Assembly (NCBI RefSeq): GCF_900543425.1 | Contig: NZ_UQRQ01000014.1 | Span: 1 to 64,000 of the forward strand | DNA length: 64,000 nt | Reading direction: 5' to 3' | Source of the DNA: an uncultured Sanguibacteroides sp. | Lineage (GTDB): Bacteria; Bacteroidota; Bacteroidia; Bacteroidales; Marinifilaceae | Shown: piece after piece, positions 36,708-46,196 of the stretch | Numbering within the stretch: position 1 is the stretch's first letter | How the letters are laid out: every line of letters starts with the position of its first letter | Translations under genes and position numbers: made by a program | Notes under the pieces: generated by a model | What the model saw: the letters and a program-made list of their open reading frames with translations, nothing else | Databases searched by the model: none | What the model was told of the DNA's origin: nothing

Positions 36708-38531
36708 ATGCACGATCTACTAATTATATTCAAAAGGTTTATTCCTCCTTACAAACTGAAGCTGACCAAAAGTATCCTCTTCAATTTCCTGCATGCTCTT
36801 TTCGGCAGTATTGCCATAGCCATGCTTATGCCGGTTTTGGGAATCATTTTTGACAATCAAAAAGATGTTACCGAACTTCTCCCGTTCGCACTTACAAAAG
36901 AAGCCGTCAGTAACAATTTTTACTATTATATCACGCAAATCAAACATGCATTCGGCCCCTCAACGACTTTGATTTTTGTCGGTGTTCTTGCAGTAATAGC
37001 TACCGCTCTTAAAACCGGATTTGCTTACTTGGCAGCCTACGAATTGATTTATATCCGGAACGGTGTCGTGAGAGACATTCGTCGTAAAATTTACAGTAAG
37101 ATATTATCCCTGCCTCTCCCTTTTTTCTCGGAAGAGCGTAAAGGAGACATCATCTCTCGTATGACAGGAGACGTCCAAGAGGTGGAAGCTTCCGTGATGA
37201 GTTCTTTGGACATGCTTTTTCAAAGTCCCATTCTGATTATCGTATATCTGACAACCATGTTGATTATGAGTTGGCAATTGACCTTATTCGTCTTTGTCTT
37301 ACTCCCCATCATGGGAGGTTTGATCGGTAAAATCGGTAAGAACCTGAAACGGCATTCCTGGGAAGGGCAAAATAAAATGGGAGAAATACTATCTCTCATG
37401 GAAGAAACGCTATCGGGATTGCGTATTATCAAAGCCTTTAACGCGGAGAAAAAAATGAAAAACAAATTCTCGGAAGAGAACGAGGCATACCGTCGCATCC
37501 AAAACCGATTGATGCGCCGCCGTTCATTAGCCCATCCGGTCAGCGAATTTTTAGGTACCATTGTCATCGTCATCGTCCTTTGGTTCGGGGGATCATTGGT
37601 GTTAGAGCACCGAGGAGCCTTAGATGCAGAAGCCTTTATAGCCTATATTGCCCTATTTTATTCCATTATCAATCCGGCTAAAAATTTAACGAACGCCTAT
37701 TACAGCGTACAAAAGGGATTGGCTGCCATGGACCGAATCGATATGATTCTGGATACTCAACCCTCGATTCAAGAACCGACAGAACCGCAACGACTTGAAG
37801 AATTCCAAACGAATATAGAATACAAACAGGTCAATTTCTCCTACAACGATAGCAAACAGGTTCTGAAAAATATCAATGTATCCGTTCCCAAAGGAAAAAC
37901 GATCGCTCTTGTCGGTCAATCCGGTTCGGGAAAAAGTACGTTTGTGGATTTATTGCCCCGTTTTTATGATGTCAATAGCGGGGCTATAAGCATAGACGGC
38001 ATCGATATCCGTAATCTGACGTTTCACAACCTGCGGGAACTAATGGGAAATGTCAACCAAGACCCGATCCTGTTTAACGATACGATATACAATAATATCG
38101 CTTTCGGAGTAGAACAAGCCACGAAAGAAGAGATCGAAAACGCCGCCCGCATAGCCAATGCCCACGATTTTATCCTACAAACCGAGCAAGGGTATCAAAC
38201 CATAATCGGAGACCGGGGATGTAAACTAAGCGGAGGTCAACGGCAACGGTTGAGCATCGCACGAGCCGTCTTGAAAAATCCTCCGATCATGATTCTGGAC
38301 GAAGCAACTTCGGCCTTAGATACGGAATCGGAAAAATTAGTACAGGATGCGTTAGATAACCTGATGAAAAACAGAACATCTATCGTTATTGCCCACAGAC
38401 TCTCCACGATCAGGAATGCAGATCTGATCTGTGTATTCCACGAAGGAGAGATCGTGGAACGGGGACGCCACGAAGAACTGCTCGCCCTAAACGGCATATA
38501 TGCCAAACTGTATAATATGCAAAATTTCTGA
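36708..38531 (+). CDS. MsbA-like ABC exporter (fused permease and ATPase)
   Basis: 607 residues. A six-helix permease domain (about 15-330) precedes the ATPase domain with Walker A GQSGSGKST, signature LSGGQRQRL, Walker B MILDEATSALD and the switch His in IVIAHR. Length and order match homodimeric lipid or drug exporters of the MsbA type; lipid A core flipping is the likely housekeeping role but drug export cannot be excluded. It lies 52 bases after purB and 2 bases before queF. Confidence 0.9.
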   Translation: MHDLLIIFKRFIPPYKLKLTKSILFNFLHALFGSIAIAMLMPVLGIIFDNQKDVTELLPFALTKEAVSNNFYYYITQIKHAFGPSTTLIFVGVLAVIATALKTGFAYLAAYELIYIRNGVVRDIRRKIYSKILSLPLPFFSEERKGDIISRMTGDVQEVEASVMSSLDMLFQSPILIIVYLTTMLIMSWQLTLFVFVLLPIMGGLIGKIGKNLKRHSWEGQNKMGEILSLMEETLSGLRIIKAFNAEKKMKNKFSEENEAYRRIQNRLMRRRSLAHPVSEFLGTIVIVIVLWFGGSLVLEHRGALDAEAFIAYIALFYSIINPAKNLTNAYYSVQKGLAAMDRIDMILDTQPSIQEPTEPQRLEEFQTNIEYKQVNFSYNDSKQVLKNINVSVPKGKTIALVGQSGSGKSTFVDLLPRFYDVNSGAISIDGIDIRNLTFHNLRELMGNVNQDPILFNDTIYNNIAFGVEQATKEEIENAARIANAHDFILQTEQGYQTIIGDRGCKLSGGQRQRLSIARAVLKNPPIMILDEATSALDTESEKLVQDALDNLMKNRTSIVIAHRLSTIRNADLICVFHEGEIVERGRHEELLALNGIYAKLYNMQNF

Positions 38532-38533
38532 TT

Positions 38534-39409
38534 ATGGAAATTGAAGCCCAAGTACTTGGTCAACAGGTCGCCTATCCCACGAATTACTGCCCGTCGATAC
38601 TCGTACCCGTTCCTCGTAGCTTAAACCGGGAAATGTATGACATCCATCAACCGGAAGAACTTTTTTGCGGTTACGATACCTGGCACGCCTATGAAGCAGG
38701 ATTTATCACACAAAAAGGACTTCCCGTTTGTGGTATTCTTAAGATCGTATACCCCTCTACCAGCGAAAAGTTAGTGGAGAGCAAATCCCTGAAACTCTAT
38801 TTGAATTCCTTTAATATGACTCGCTTGGGAGAAAATGCCTCCGAGGGAATCAATTTATTTACTCAAACCGTTCAATCCGACCTGCAACAATTATTGAATA
38901 CCTCCGTTCGGGTCTGTTTTCATGAAAAACTTCCCGAATGTATGCCGTTTGATTTTGAAGGTTATACTCTACTTGAAGAACTTCCCGCGAACCAAGAAAC
39001 AGAATTCACGGAATATAACGAGGCTCCCGCCCTCCTCCGACAGGCAATCCAGCCCGGAGGAGAGATGAAAGTATATAGCAATCTGTTAAGAAGCAACTGT
39101 AAGATTACCAAACAACCGGATTGGGGCACCCTGTACATCAGAATAAAGGCGCAACAATTACCTTCTCCTGTTTCCCTGTTGAAATACATCGTCTCCTTAC
39201 GAAACGAGAACCATTTCCATGAAGAGATATGCGAGATGACCTATAAACGCCTATGGGATCTATTTCATCCGGAAATACTTTCTATCAGCTGTTTATATAC
39301 CCGCCGCGGAGGTATAGACATATGTCCCTCCCGGGCCAACCGGAAAGAGTACCTTCCCTCTTGTCTGCATACTCCGGAAATATTGACCCGAAGAAGTTTA
39401 AGACAATAA
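38534..39409 (+). CDS. queF: NADPH-dependent 7-cyano-7-deazaguanine reductase (QueF, long form)
   Basis: 291 residues, the two-domain form of QueF, which reduces preQ0 to preQ1 in queuosine synthesis. ESKSLKLYLNSFN (82-94) is the QueF motif; the catalytic Cys189 lies in RSNCKITKQPDWG with the general acid Asp196, corresponding to the E. coli residues 190 and 197. NHFHEEICE provides the substrate-binding Glu. It starts 2 bases after the ABC exporter gene. Confidence 0.95.
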   Translation: MEIEAQVLGQQVAYPTNYCPSILVPVPRSLNREMYDIHQPEELFCGYDTWHAYEAGFITQKGLPVCGILKIVYPSTSEKLVESKSLKLYLNSFNMTRLGENASEGINLFTQTVQSDLQQLLNTSVRVCFHEKLPECMPFDFEGYTLLEELPANQETEFTEYNEAPALLRQAIQPGGEMKVYSNLLRSNCKITKQPDWGTLYIRIKAQQLPSPVSLLKYIVSLRNENHFHEEICEMTYKRLWDLFHPEILSISCLYTRRGGIDICPSRANRKEYLPSCLHTPEILTRRSLRQ

Positions 39410-39410
39410 T

Positions 39411-39443
39411 AAAAAAACCGACCTTAACAGATCGGTTTTATTT
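39411..39443. terminator. Bidirectional terminator after queF
   Basis: An 8-bp stem, aaaaccga at 39414-39421 with tcggtttt at 39432-39439, has T-rich sequence on both strands. It lies between the convergent queF and outer-membrane protein genes. Confidence 0.75.
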
Positions 39444-39464
39444 TGTCATTTTTTGTGCTTTCAA

Positions 39465-40079
39465 TTAAAATCTCCAACCAGCAGAAAGCTGAAACAATCT
39501 ATTCTGGTTATTATCTCCGAATGCATCTTTATCTATAGCGTTAGATAACCCTAAATTATAACGGGCCGATACCATCAATCCCATATCGAAATGGTAAGTA
39601 GCTCCAAGAGCAAAGGTCAATCCGACCGTATTTAATTTCCGGATTTTCTCTTTTACGGTAGTTCCTCCCTGTTTAGCCACATGTTTTCCGTTTAGCACTA
39701 AATCCAATTGCGGACCGCAATCGATACTGAGAGCTTCCAACACATAGAATTTGGCCAATACCGGAATATTTAAATAATTCAATCTCGATTTTATTTTTAC
39801 CCCTTCAACTTTATCGCGAGCTCCTTGTCGAGAGTATAATAGCTCGGGCTGCAAACCGAAAAAGTCGTTGAATTTAAACTCGGCAAACGCACCTATATGA
39901 AAGCTGAATTTATTATCCATTTCAGAATTATGCAGGTTGGAAAGATTAAAACCGAATTTCGGTCCGAAATAGAATTCAGTTCCCGTAACACCTTCTACCC
40001 TTGCCTTAAACAAACTTTGAGCGCTTGCTGTACCACACAATACAACCGCCGTCACCACCATTAATACTAATTTTTTCAT
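39465..40079 (-). CDS. Small PorT-family outer-membrane beta-barrel protein
   Basis: 204 residues with a signal peptide (ends ...GTASAQ). The rest alternates amphipathic strands typical of eight-stranded barrels in Bacteroidota: FYFGPKFGFNLSNL, FGLQPELLYSRQGA, LNYLNIPVLAKFY, ISARYNLGLSN-like, ending in LSAGWRF with a terminal Phe. Role unknown. It is monocistronic, with a TATATTTG element at 40152-40159. Confidence 0.85.
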   Translation of the reverse strand: MKKLVLMVVTAVVLCGTASAQSLFKARVEGVTGTEFYFGPKFGFNLSNLHNSEMDNKFSFHIGAFAEFKFNDFFGLQPELLYSRQGARDKVEGVKIKSRLNYLNIPVLAKFYVLEALSIDCGPQLDLVLNGKHVAKQGGTTVKEKIRKLNTVGLTFALGATYHFDMGLMVSARYNLGLSNAIDKDAFGDNNQNRLFQLSAGWRF

Positions 40080-40151
40080 TTTCTAATAATTTGTTTGGTT
40101 TATTATTCTAACTATCAATCATCTACACAATAAACACGTTGATAATCGTTA

Positions 40152-40159
40152 CAAATATA
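40152..40159 (-). promoter_or_regulatory. -7 promoter box of the small barrel gene
   Basis: Minus-strand TATATTTG matches TAnnTTTG; leader about 65 bases. The rest of 40080-40343 is A/T-rich and shows no further gene. Confidence 0.5.
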
Positions 40160-40343
40160 TAAAATTATCCAAACAAAAAGCAGGCCAAATAAAAATTACT
40201 ATTCAGGAAACCGTCGAAGTCAACAAAAACAGCATATGAAAAAATAAGACATCACGTTATTATATTCTCAGGAAATGCAGTAAAATTTTTCCTGTTCAAC
40301 TTCTCAATCCGACTACCGGAAGAAGTCATTTTTCACTTTTATG

Positions 40344-40502
40344 TTATAATCCAATCATTTTACCGGATGCCAAAACTTCCCGTACCGCATGACAGAACCC
40401 GCAAACCATCTCAGCCCATCCCATCCACGTGTAAGCAACGATACCCGTGATGACGATCAGTAAAAAGATCACGATAAACATTTGATTTCCTTTTAGTTTC
40501 AT
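40344..40502 (-). CDS. 52-residue single-helix membrane protein with a CxxCH motif
   Basis: Too short for ordinary gene finders. ATG at 40502, TAA at 40344-40346. A basic N-terminus (MKLKGNQ) is followed by one hydrophobic helix (about 8-29) and then C34-G-F-C37-H38 with an 14-residue tail (AVREVLASGKMIGL). The positive-inside rule puts the motif on the periplasmic side, where CxxCH is the attachment site of c-type haem; metal binding or a redox Cys pair is an alternative. The neighbours, a barrel and a TSCPD protein, do not explain it. No TAnnTTTG box is seen upstream. Confidence 0.55.
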   Translation of the reverse strand: MKLKGNQMFIVIFLLIVITGIVAYTWMGWAEMVCGFCHAVREVLASGKMIGL

Positions 40503-40644
40503 AGTCTTTTCGAATTAAGCATATCAAATATCCATCACTCGCTCCGATTCTTTCTTTCCAGTAAATATATAACAATATTTTTATTTATCCAAATCTTTCC
40601 TTGGATATTTCTTAAAATTGTTAAATAGCATTTATCAGATTTAT

Positions 40645-40890
40645 CTACTCTTGCAAGGCCTTTGCCAACTGGTCCGGACAGGATGTCGTTTTTTGCTTAC
40701 AACATATTCCCTGTAACCTCCGAATAGCTTCTTCTCTCTCCATACCACACAATAAAGCAGCTATCCCCTGAGTATTCCCGTGACATCCTCCGACAAAACG
40801 CACACCAGTAATTCGATCTTCTTCCAGTTCGATATGTATCTCCTTTGAACAAACCTCAGCAGAAGGAATAAAATGAATCTCTCTTTTCAT
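40645..40890 (-). CDS. TSCPD-domain protein (TIGR03905-like)
   Basis: 81 residues from the ATG at 40890. It carries GGCHGNTQGIAALLCGM, a Cys pair GICC, and the C-terminal TSCPDQLAKAL motif that names the TSCPD domain found at the end of vitamin-B12-type ribonucleotide reductases and as free-standing small proteins. Four or more Cys suggest metal binding. The longer frame from 40950 is rejected because the promoter element TATTTTTG lies at 40914-40921. Confidence 0.85.
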   Translation of the reverse strand: MKREIHFIPSAEVCSKEIHIELEEDRITGVRFVGGCHGNTQGIAALLCGMEREEAIRRLQGICCKQKTTSCPDQLAKALQE

Positions 40891-40913
40891 ATCGCCATCC
40901 GTTATTAACAAGA

Positions 40914-40921
40914 CAAAAATA
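40914..40921 (-). promoter_or_regulatory. -7 promoter box of the TSCPD gene
   Basis: Minus-strand TATTTTTG matches TAnnTTTG; it fixes the start at 40890. Confidence 0.55.
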
Positions 40922-41150
40922 AAATTTATACGACAAAGATCAAAAAGCAATTTAATTAATTGTTAAAGGCCATACCCCGGCTTATGTCCAAGCGGAAACC
41001 ATTTTTCATCTCCGAAAAATATTTACAATCCCCGGTAGTGTCATCCCTTTGAACAAATTTTACCCTATCATGATAAATAAATCCTTCTTGAAAAAGAAAC
41101 TTTTTACGATCCACGATAGTAAAACAATAAAAATATAAATACGAAAAAAT

Positions 41151-41996
41151 ATGAAAACAACATTATCACTTATAATCATTCTAATGACCACTATCGTGGC
41201 CACGGCAAATACCGTATATGACAAACACCGTGTACCCGACCCGAAAATAGTTAAAGCACTTAAAACAAAATATCCCGATGCCAAACGGGTGGAATGGGAA
41301 ACGAAACATAACTATTATGTTGCCGAATTTTATATCGGAAATACAGAGACCGAAGCTTGGTTCAATCAAGAGGGAGCATGGCAAATGACCCAAAGCGAAC
41401 TCTCTTATAATTTATTACCGGAAATAATCAAAAACAACTTTATAACAAGCGAATACGCTACTTGGAAAACAGAAGATGTAAAAAAGATCGAAAGAATGGG
41501 AATGGAGACAATCTATATTCTGGAAATTGAAAAAGGCGAAACAGAAATCGATCTTTATTATACCGAAAACGGCATACTCCTGAAGAGAATGTCCCATAGC
41601 ATGAAGCAGCACTTACCGGAAACACTTCCGCAAGCTGTTTTTACTTTTATCCAACAAAAATATCCTCAAGCGACGATCATTGAAATAGATCGGGAAAAAG
41701 GCATGCTTGAGGTAGAAATATTCGACAATAACCTAAAAAAAGAGGTAGTGTTCAATACCCAGGATCAATGGCAAACCACCACCTGGGAAGTACGTAAAAA
41801 TAGTGTCCCGGCATCCATACTGAATGCCTTACAAAGGGCAGGTTATAAGGATTACCGTATAGACGATATCCACTTTCAACAAAGGAATAACGGTTCAGAA
41901 GTTTATATCTTCGATTTGGAAAAAGGAAATAATGAGATCAACCTCACGCTTAACGCGGCAAATGGCGAGGTTATCTCGAACATGCCTAAACGATAA
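41151..41996 (+). CDS. Secreted protein with two PepSY-like (DUF2874) domains
   Basis: 281 residues with a signal peptide (ends ...VATA). Two PepSY-like modules: the first around KYPDAKRVEWETKHNYYVAEF, the second around KYPQATIIEIDREKGMLEVEIF, each with an acidic/aromatic strand pattern and a following W-x-x-T strand. It is a clear paralogue of the lipoprotein at 55005-55838, including the shared YRIDDIH/YRIDDID segment. It is monocistronic with a strong terminator, and precedes the TonB/DUF4876 locus. Confidence 0.85.
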   Translation: MKTTLSLIIILMTTIVATANTVYDKHRVPDPKIVKALKTKYPDAKRVEWETKHNYYVAEFYIGNTETEAWFNQEGAWQMTQSELSYNLLPEIIKNNFITSEYATWKTEDVKKIERMGMETIYILEIEKGETEIDLYYTENGILLKRMSHSMKQHLPETLPQAVFTFIQQKYPQATIIEIDREKGMLEVEIFDNNLKKEVVFNTQDQWQTTTWEVRKNSVPASILNALQRAGYKDYRIDDIHFQQRNNGSEVYIFDLEKGNNEINLTLNAANGEVISNMPKR

Positions 41997-42034
41997 GTTC
42001 AAATACAATCAACTTAGTAAAAAACTTTTCATGT

Positions 42035-42075
42035 ATTCCGGGAGATGACATTGTCATTTCCCGGAATATTTTTTA
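42035..42075 (+). terminator. Strong terminator after the PepSY-like gene
   Basis: A 16-bp stem with one G-U pair, 42035-42050 with 42052-42067, is followed by a run of T (42069-42074). Confidence 0.88.
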
Positions 42076-42147
42076 TCCCAACAAATGGGGATAAACACCA
42101 GCTATAAATCCCCACAAATAGTGATTGCCCACCTCTTTCATCCGACC

Positions 42148-42155
42148 TATTTTTG
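42148..42155 (+). promoter_or_regulatory. -7 promoter box of the TonB-receptor locus
   Basis: TATTTTTG matches TAnnTTTG. It overlaps the TTG that would open the longer frame, so translation from the ATG at 42180 is favoured, with a leader of about 18 bases. Confidence 0.6.
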
Positions 42156-42179
42156 TTAACACTAAAAGTAGTACATAGG

Positions 42180-44963
42180 ATGACTCATAGATTATGGTTT
42201 ATTAAGGTGTTTTTGTTACTTCTGAATGTACATTTTTTCTCACTACTGTCTTTTGCACAAAAAGGCAGTAGTGAGTTTAATCTAAACCTGACGGTAATAG
42301 ATGCACAAACAAACGAAAAATTGGAATTCGCAACGGTATCGCTTCAGGACTCCATTCGTAAAAGACAATTTTCCACGATAACGGATACGGAGGGCAAGTG
42401 CCGATTAAGAAATATACCACAAGGAGAATATCAACTCCATATCTCGTTTATAGGTTATCAAAAACTGATCCGTCCTCTTGTACTGGACAGAGACACGTCC
42501 CTGTCCCTTTTCCTGACCCCGACCGCAACACAATTAAAAGATATAGTGGTCACGGCTTCCGAATCCAGGGGATTGACAAGTTCTTCCCGGATAGATCGCA
42601 AAGCCATGGAACTGTTGCAACCTTCCAGCTTTTCGGATATTTTATCATTGGTACCCGGACACATGTCCCAAGACCCATCCCTGGGAAAGGTGAACCTGAT
42701 CGGACTTCGGGAAGTAGGCACTTCTTCCGAACAATACAATACCTCTTCGTTGGGAACTTCTTTTATGATCGACGGGGTTCCCATCAGCACGGATGCCAAT
42801 ATGCAATACGTATTAGGAAGCTCACAAAGTGAAAAGAGTTATAGTCTCAACATCACGGGAAAAGGTGTCGATATGCGAACCATTCCCACCGACGATATTG
42901 AAACGGTGCAAATCATTCGGGGTATTCCTTCCGTAGAGTACGGAGATCTGACCAGTGGGTTGATTAAAATAAAACGTAAAACAGGATATACCGAATGGGA
43001 AACTCGCTTTAAAGCAGATCCAGGCAGCAAACTATTTTATGTCGGGAAAGGATTTTCCACCCAAAACCATTGGAATTTCAACTTCGGCATCGACTACCTG
43101 AACGCCAAACCCGATCCCCGGAATAACCTGGAAAATTACAAGAGATTCACCACATCTTTGCGAATCTATAAACAATGGAAAACCTCTTCTCACGAGGTCA
43201 ATTATAACTTAAATCTGGACTATGGAGGATCTTTCGATAATCAGAAAAGTGACCCGGACATCAGTTATCAGAAAATAGACCGGTATAAATCCACCTATAA
43301 TCGTATGGCCATCTCCAATCAGGTAGAATGGAGGACAAAAAAAGAACTTTTTATTCGTTCATTTTCCCTGCTGACAGCCGTGAATTATCAAAAAGATCAA
43401 ATAAAACAAACCAAATTTGTTTCCTTAAACCGGGATACTCCTATTCCTACCCATGACGAAGAAGGTGAATACGACGGGGTATTCCTCCCCTATCAATATA
43501 CAGCCCACTTATTGGTAGATGGACAACCGATAAACGCATACGCCAAAGTAGCGGGCAATTTTCAACTTTCCACTTATCAAATTACGCATAACATAAAAGC
43601 CGGAATCGAATGGAGTATGGACAAAAATCTGGGTCGAGGACAAGTTTACGATCTTTCACAACCCCTCTACCCTTCGATGAGCGCAAGGCCTCGTCCCTAT
43701 AAAGATATTCCTGCCGGACACGAACTCTCCTTCTTTGTCGAGGATGTTCTATACGTACCCGTTAAAAACCATGATTTGACGATCTCGGCCGGTATTCGTT
43801 CCCTCTCTTCATTAAACTTGAAAAGTACCTATAGAATGCACGGAAAATTGTACTGGGATCCGAGGATCAATATTTTATGGAGCCTTCCCTCCCTCTTTAT
43901 TAAAGGAGATGCCTTAAAGGTACAAATAGCCGGAGGTATCGGATGGCATACTAAAGTTCCGGTACTGGCAGACCTTTACCCTAATCTGATTTACAGGGAC
44001 TTTATCCAATTTAACTATTACCACACGAACGAAGCTTTCAGACGAATAAACATCCGGACCTATAAAATAGACCCCACGAATTACGAGCTGGAACCCGCCC
44101 GAAATAAAAAGATAGAATTACGGGCAGACCTCTCTTATCGACAACACTTGTTATCCGTCACCTATTTTCATGAACAACTAAATTCAGGCTTCCGAAATTC
44201 ATCCCGGTTTCGTACATTCGAATATAAAAAATACGATAATAACTCGGTCGATGCCTCCCAGTTACAAGGACCTCCGGATTTAAATGAAGTAAGCTATGTG
44301 CTTGATACCGTTATCTCATCCTATAATATTACAACCAACGGGAGTACCATACTCAAAGAGGGTATCGAATTTCAATATTCTTCCCAACGGATCCCTTTTA
44401 TTCAAACCAAAATAACGATAAACGGGGCTTGGTTCAAATCCATCTATCGTAACAGCCAGCCTATATACAGCAAACCGTCGGTAGTTCTCGGAGGAAAAGA
44501 ACTTCCCTATGTAGGACTTTATAAAGACGATAGCGGATACAATAAACAACAATTAAATACCAACTTTACTTTCGACACCTATTTGCCCTCGTTGGGACTC
44601 AGTTTTGCCACTTCCGTACAATGCATGTGGTTTTCCAGTCAACGAAATATAAAACAAAACGGGATTCCAATAAAATACATCGACATACAAGGAGTTGAAC
44701 ACGACTATACCGAAACCGACAAAACTCACACCGAGCGTCAATGGCTAATTGTCAATTATAACGACATATTGTGGAAAAAGCAGACGGAACCGCTCTATTT
44801 CTACGTTAATTTCAAAGCGACCAAGACTTTCAAAGAAAAAGTCAGGTTAGCCCTTTTCGTGAACAAGATGTTGGACTATACACCGGATTATACCTCCAAC
44901 GGAATTAAAATACGTCGAAATGTTTCTCCCTATTTCGGAATGGAATTAAATATCAAACTTTAA
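42180..44963 (+). CDS. TonB-dependent outer-membrane receptor
   Basis: 927 residues. Signal peptide (ends ...LLSFAQ), an N-terminal carboxypeptidase-D-like regulatory domain (about 33-110, LEFATVSLQDS, ITDTEGKCRLRNIPQGEYQLHISFIGY), the plug domain (LKDIVVTASESRG through VQIIRGIPSVEYGDLTSG), and a 22-strand barrel. The plug motif RGIPSVEYGDLTSGLIKI is typical of SusC-unlike, siderophore/haem-type receptors. No SusD gene follows, so sugar uptake is unlikely. It opens an eight-gene same-strand locus; the next gene begins 10 bases later. The substrate is unknown. Confidence 0.92.
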   Translation: MTHRLWFIKVFLLLLNVHFFSLLSFAQKGSSEFNLNLTVIDAQTNEKLEFATVSLQDSIRKRQFSTITDTEGKCRLRNIPQGEYQLHISFIGYQKLIRPLVLDRDTSLSLFLTPTATQLKDIVVTASESRGLTSSSRIDRKAMELLQPSSFSDILSLVPGHMSQDPSLGKVNLIGLREVGTSSEQYNTSSLGTSFMIDGVPISTDANMQYVLGSSQSEKSYSLNITGKGVDMRTIPTDDIETVQIIRGIPSVEYGDLTSGLIKIKRKTGYTEWETRFKADPGSKLFYVGKGFSTQNHWNFNFGIDYLNAKPDPRNNLENYKRFTTSLRIYKQWKTSSHEVNYNLNLDYGGSFDNQKSDPDISYQKIDRYKSTYNRMAISNQVEWRTKKELFIRSFSLLTAVNYQKDQIKQTKFVSLNRDTPIPTHDEEGEYDGVFLPYQYTAHLLVDGQPINAYAKVAGNFQLSTYQITHNIKAGIEWSMDKNLGRGQVYDLSQPLYPSMSARPRPYKDIPAGHELSFFVEDVLYVPVKNHDLTISAGIRSLSSLNLKSTYRMHGKLYWDPRINILWSLPSLFIKGDALKVQIAGGIGWHTKVPVLADLYPNLIYRDFIQFNYYHTNEAFRRINIRTYKIDPTNYELEPARNKKIELRADLSYRQHLLSVTYFHEQLNSGFRNSSRFRTFEYKKYDNNSVDASQLQGPPDLNEVSYVLDTVISSYNITTNGSTILKEGIEFQYSSQRIPFIQTKITINGAWFKSIYRNSQPIYSKPSVVLGGKELPYVGLYKDDSGYNKQQLNTNFTFDTYLPSLGLSFATSVQCMWFSSQRNIKQNGIPIKYIDIQGVEHDYTETDKTHTERQWLIVNYNDILWKKQTEPLYFYVNFKATKTFKEKVRLALFVNKMLDYTPDYTSNGIKIRRNVSPYFGMELNIKL

Positions 44964-44973
44964 ATAAAGTATT

Positions 44974-46176
44974 ATGAAACGATTTGCATATCTATTACTC
45001 GTTATCGGTTGTGTCTGTGGATTATTCTCCTGCGACGACGAGAACAAGGTTAAGATCACGAACTACACTTTAAACCTGAGTACCCCCGACAGTTTGAAAG
45101 AAGCCACCCTTTCTGACATTACAACTACGTTTGAAAACGTAAATTCCGGTAAAAAAAGCACCGAAAGCTCATGTATCAACAACCAAGTAACAATCGATCT
45201 TCCTGAAGGTTTATATCATATTACAGTAGAAGGAAAAATTCATTATACTTGGGAAGGAAAACAATTAACCTCTACCATTAAAGGATATAAAGAATCCGTA
45301 AGCGTCGTGGGAGAAACGATGAATAGTAATATCCCGCTTTTCCTTTACAGTTCAAATGCAGATTTTGTCATTTCCGAAATCTTTTTTGCGGGAACACAAA
45401 CTGCCGAAGGCAAACAATACTACGGAGATCAGTATATCAAAATATATAATAACTCGGACAAAATATTATATGCAGATGGCTTAGCCATCGTATCTTCAGA
45501 ATTTTCCAATAACTATAAACAAGATATTTCTCCCGATATTCGCTCTACAGGATTTGCAATCAATAGCCTTGTCATCATCCCGGGAAACGGAAACGAACAC
45601 CCGGTGCAACCTGGAGAATCACTGATCATCGCTACCGATGCCATTGATCATCGCCAGGCCACGGCTAACTCCTTCGACCTGAGAAAGGCCGATTTCGAAC
45701 TATACTTGGACGGAAGTTACGAGGGAGACATCGACAATCCCGAAGTACCGAATATGATCAACATTTATAACTTCCTAATAATAAACAATCAGGGGAATCA
45801 AACTTATGCATTAGTTCGTCTGCCCGTATCGACCGAAAACTTTTTGAAAAATAACAAATACGATTATAAATGGACCTTTGTTTATCCCGGGGGTACGTTA
45901 GTAAACGACGAAAGTTGTTATCAAGTACCCAACCATTGGATTGTAGACGCCGTGAATCTTTGCCCCTCCAAAGAATACGAATGGCTCGTAACGGCACCGT
46001 CCGTAGATATGGGATACGCATTCGTCACTGAAAATGCCAGTAGTAACGATCGATACGGGAAAAGTATCAGACGGAAAATAGAGAAAAAGAGTAGCAACGG
46101 CCAAGAAATACTACAGGATACCAACAATTCCAATGTTGATTTCATCCATGGAGCAATCCCCTCTTTGAAAAAATAA
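44974..46176 (+). CDS. DUF4876 lipoprotein, first tandem copy
   Basis: 400 residues, lipoprotein signal with Cys in LFSCDDEN. An N-terminal beta domain (about 28-115) precedes a lamin-tail-like region: FVISEIFFAGT, YYGDQYIKIYNNSDKILYADGLAI, NEHPVQPGESLIIATDAIDHR. The C-terminus NDRYGKSIRRK...DTNNSNVDF...PSLKK is shared with the next gene. Such lipoproteins follow TonB receptors in several Bacteroidota loci; a role as surface partner of the receptor is inferred. Confidence 0.85.
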   Translation: MKRFAYLLLVIGCVCGLFSCDDENKVKITNYTLNLSTPDSLKEATLSDITTTFENVNSGKKSTESSCINNQVTIDLPEGLYHITVEGKIHYTWEGKQLTSTIKGYKESVSVVGETMNSNIPLFLYSSNADFVISEIFFAGTQTAEGKQYYGDQYIKIYNNSDKILYADGLAIVSSEFSNNYKQDISPDIRSTGFAINSLVIIPGNGNEHPVQPGESLIIATDAIDHRQATANSFDLRKADFELYLDGSYEGDIDNPEVPNMINIYNFLIINNQGNQTYALVRLPVSTENFLKNNKYDYKWTFVYPGGTLVNDESCYQVPNHWIVDAVNLCPSKEYEWLVTAPSVDMGYAFVTENASSNDRYGKSIRRKIEKKSSNGQEILQDTNNSNVDFIHGAIPSLKK

Positions 46177-46196
46177 TAAATAATCAATATAAAATC

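Noticed and set aside
42153..42179. TTG start of the TonB receptor
   Set aside because: The TTG is part of the -7 promoter box; the ATG at 42180 gives a proper signal peptide.
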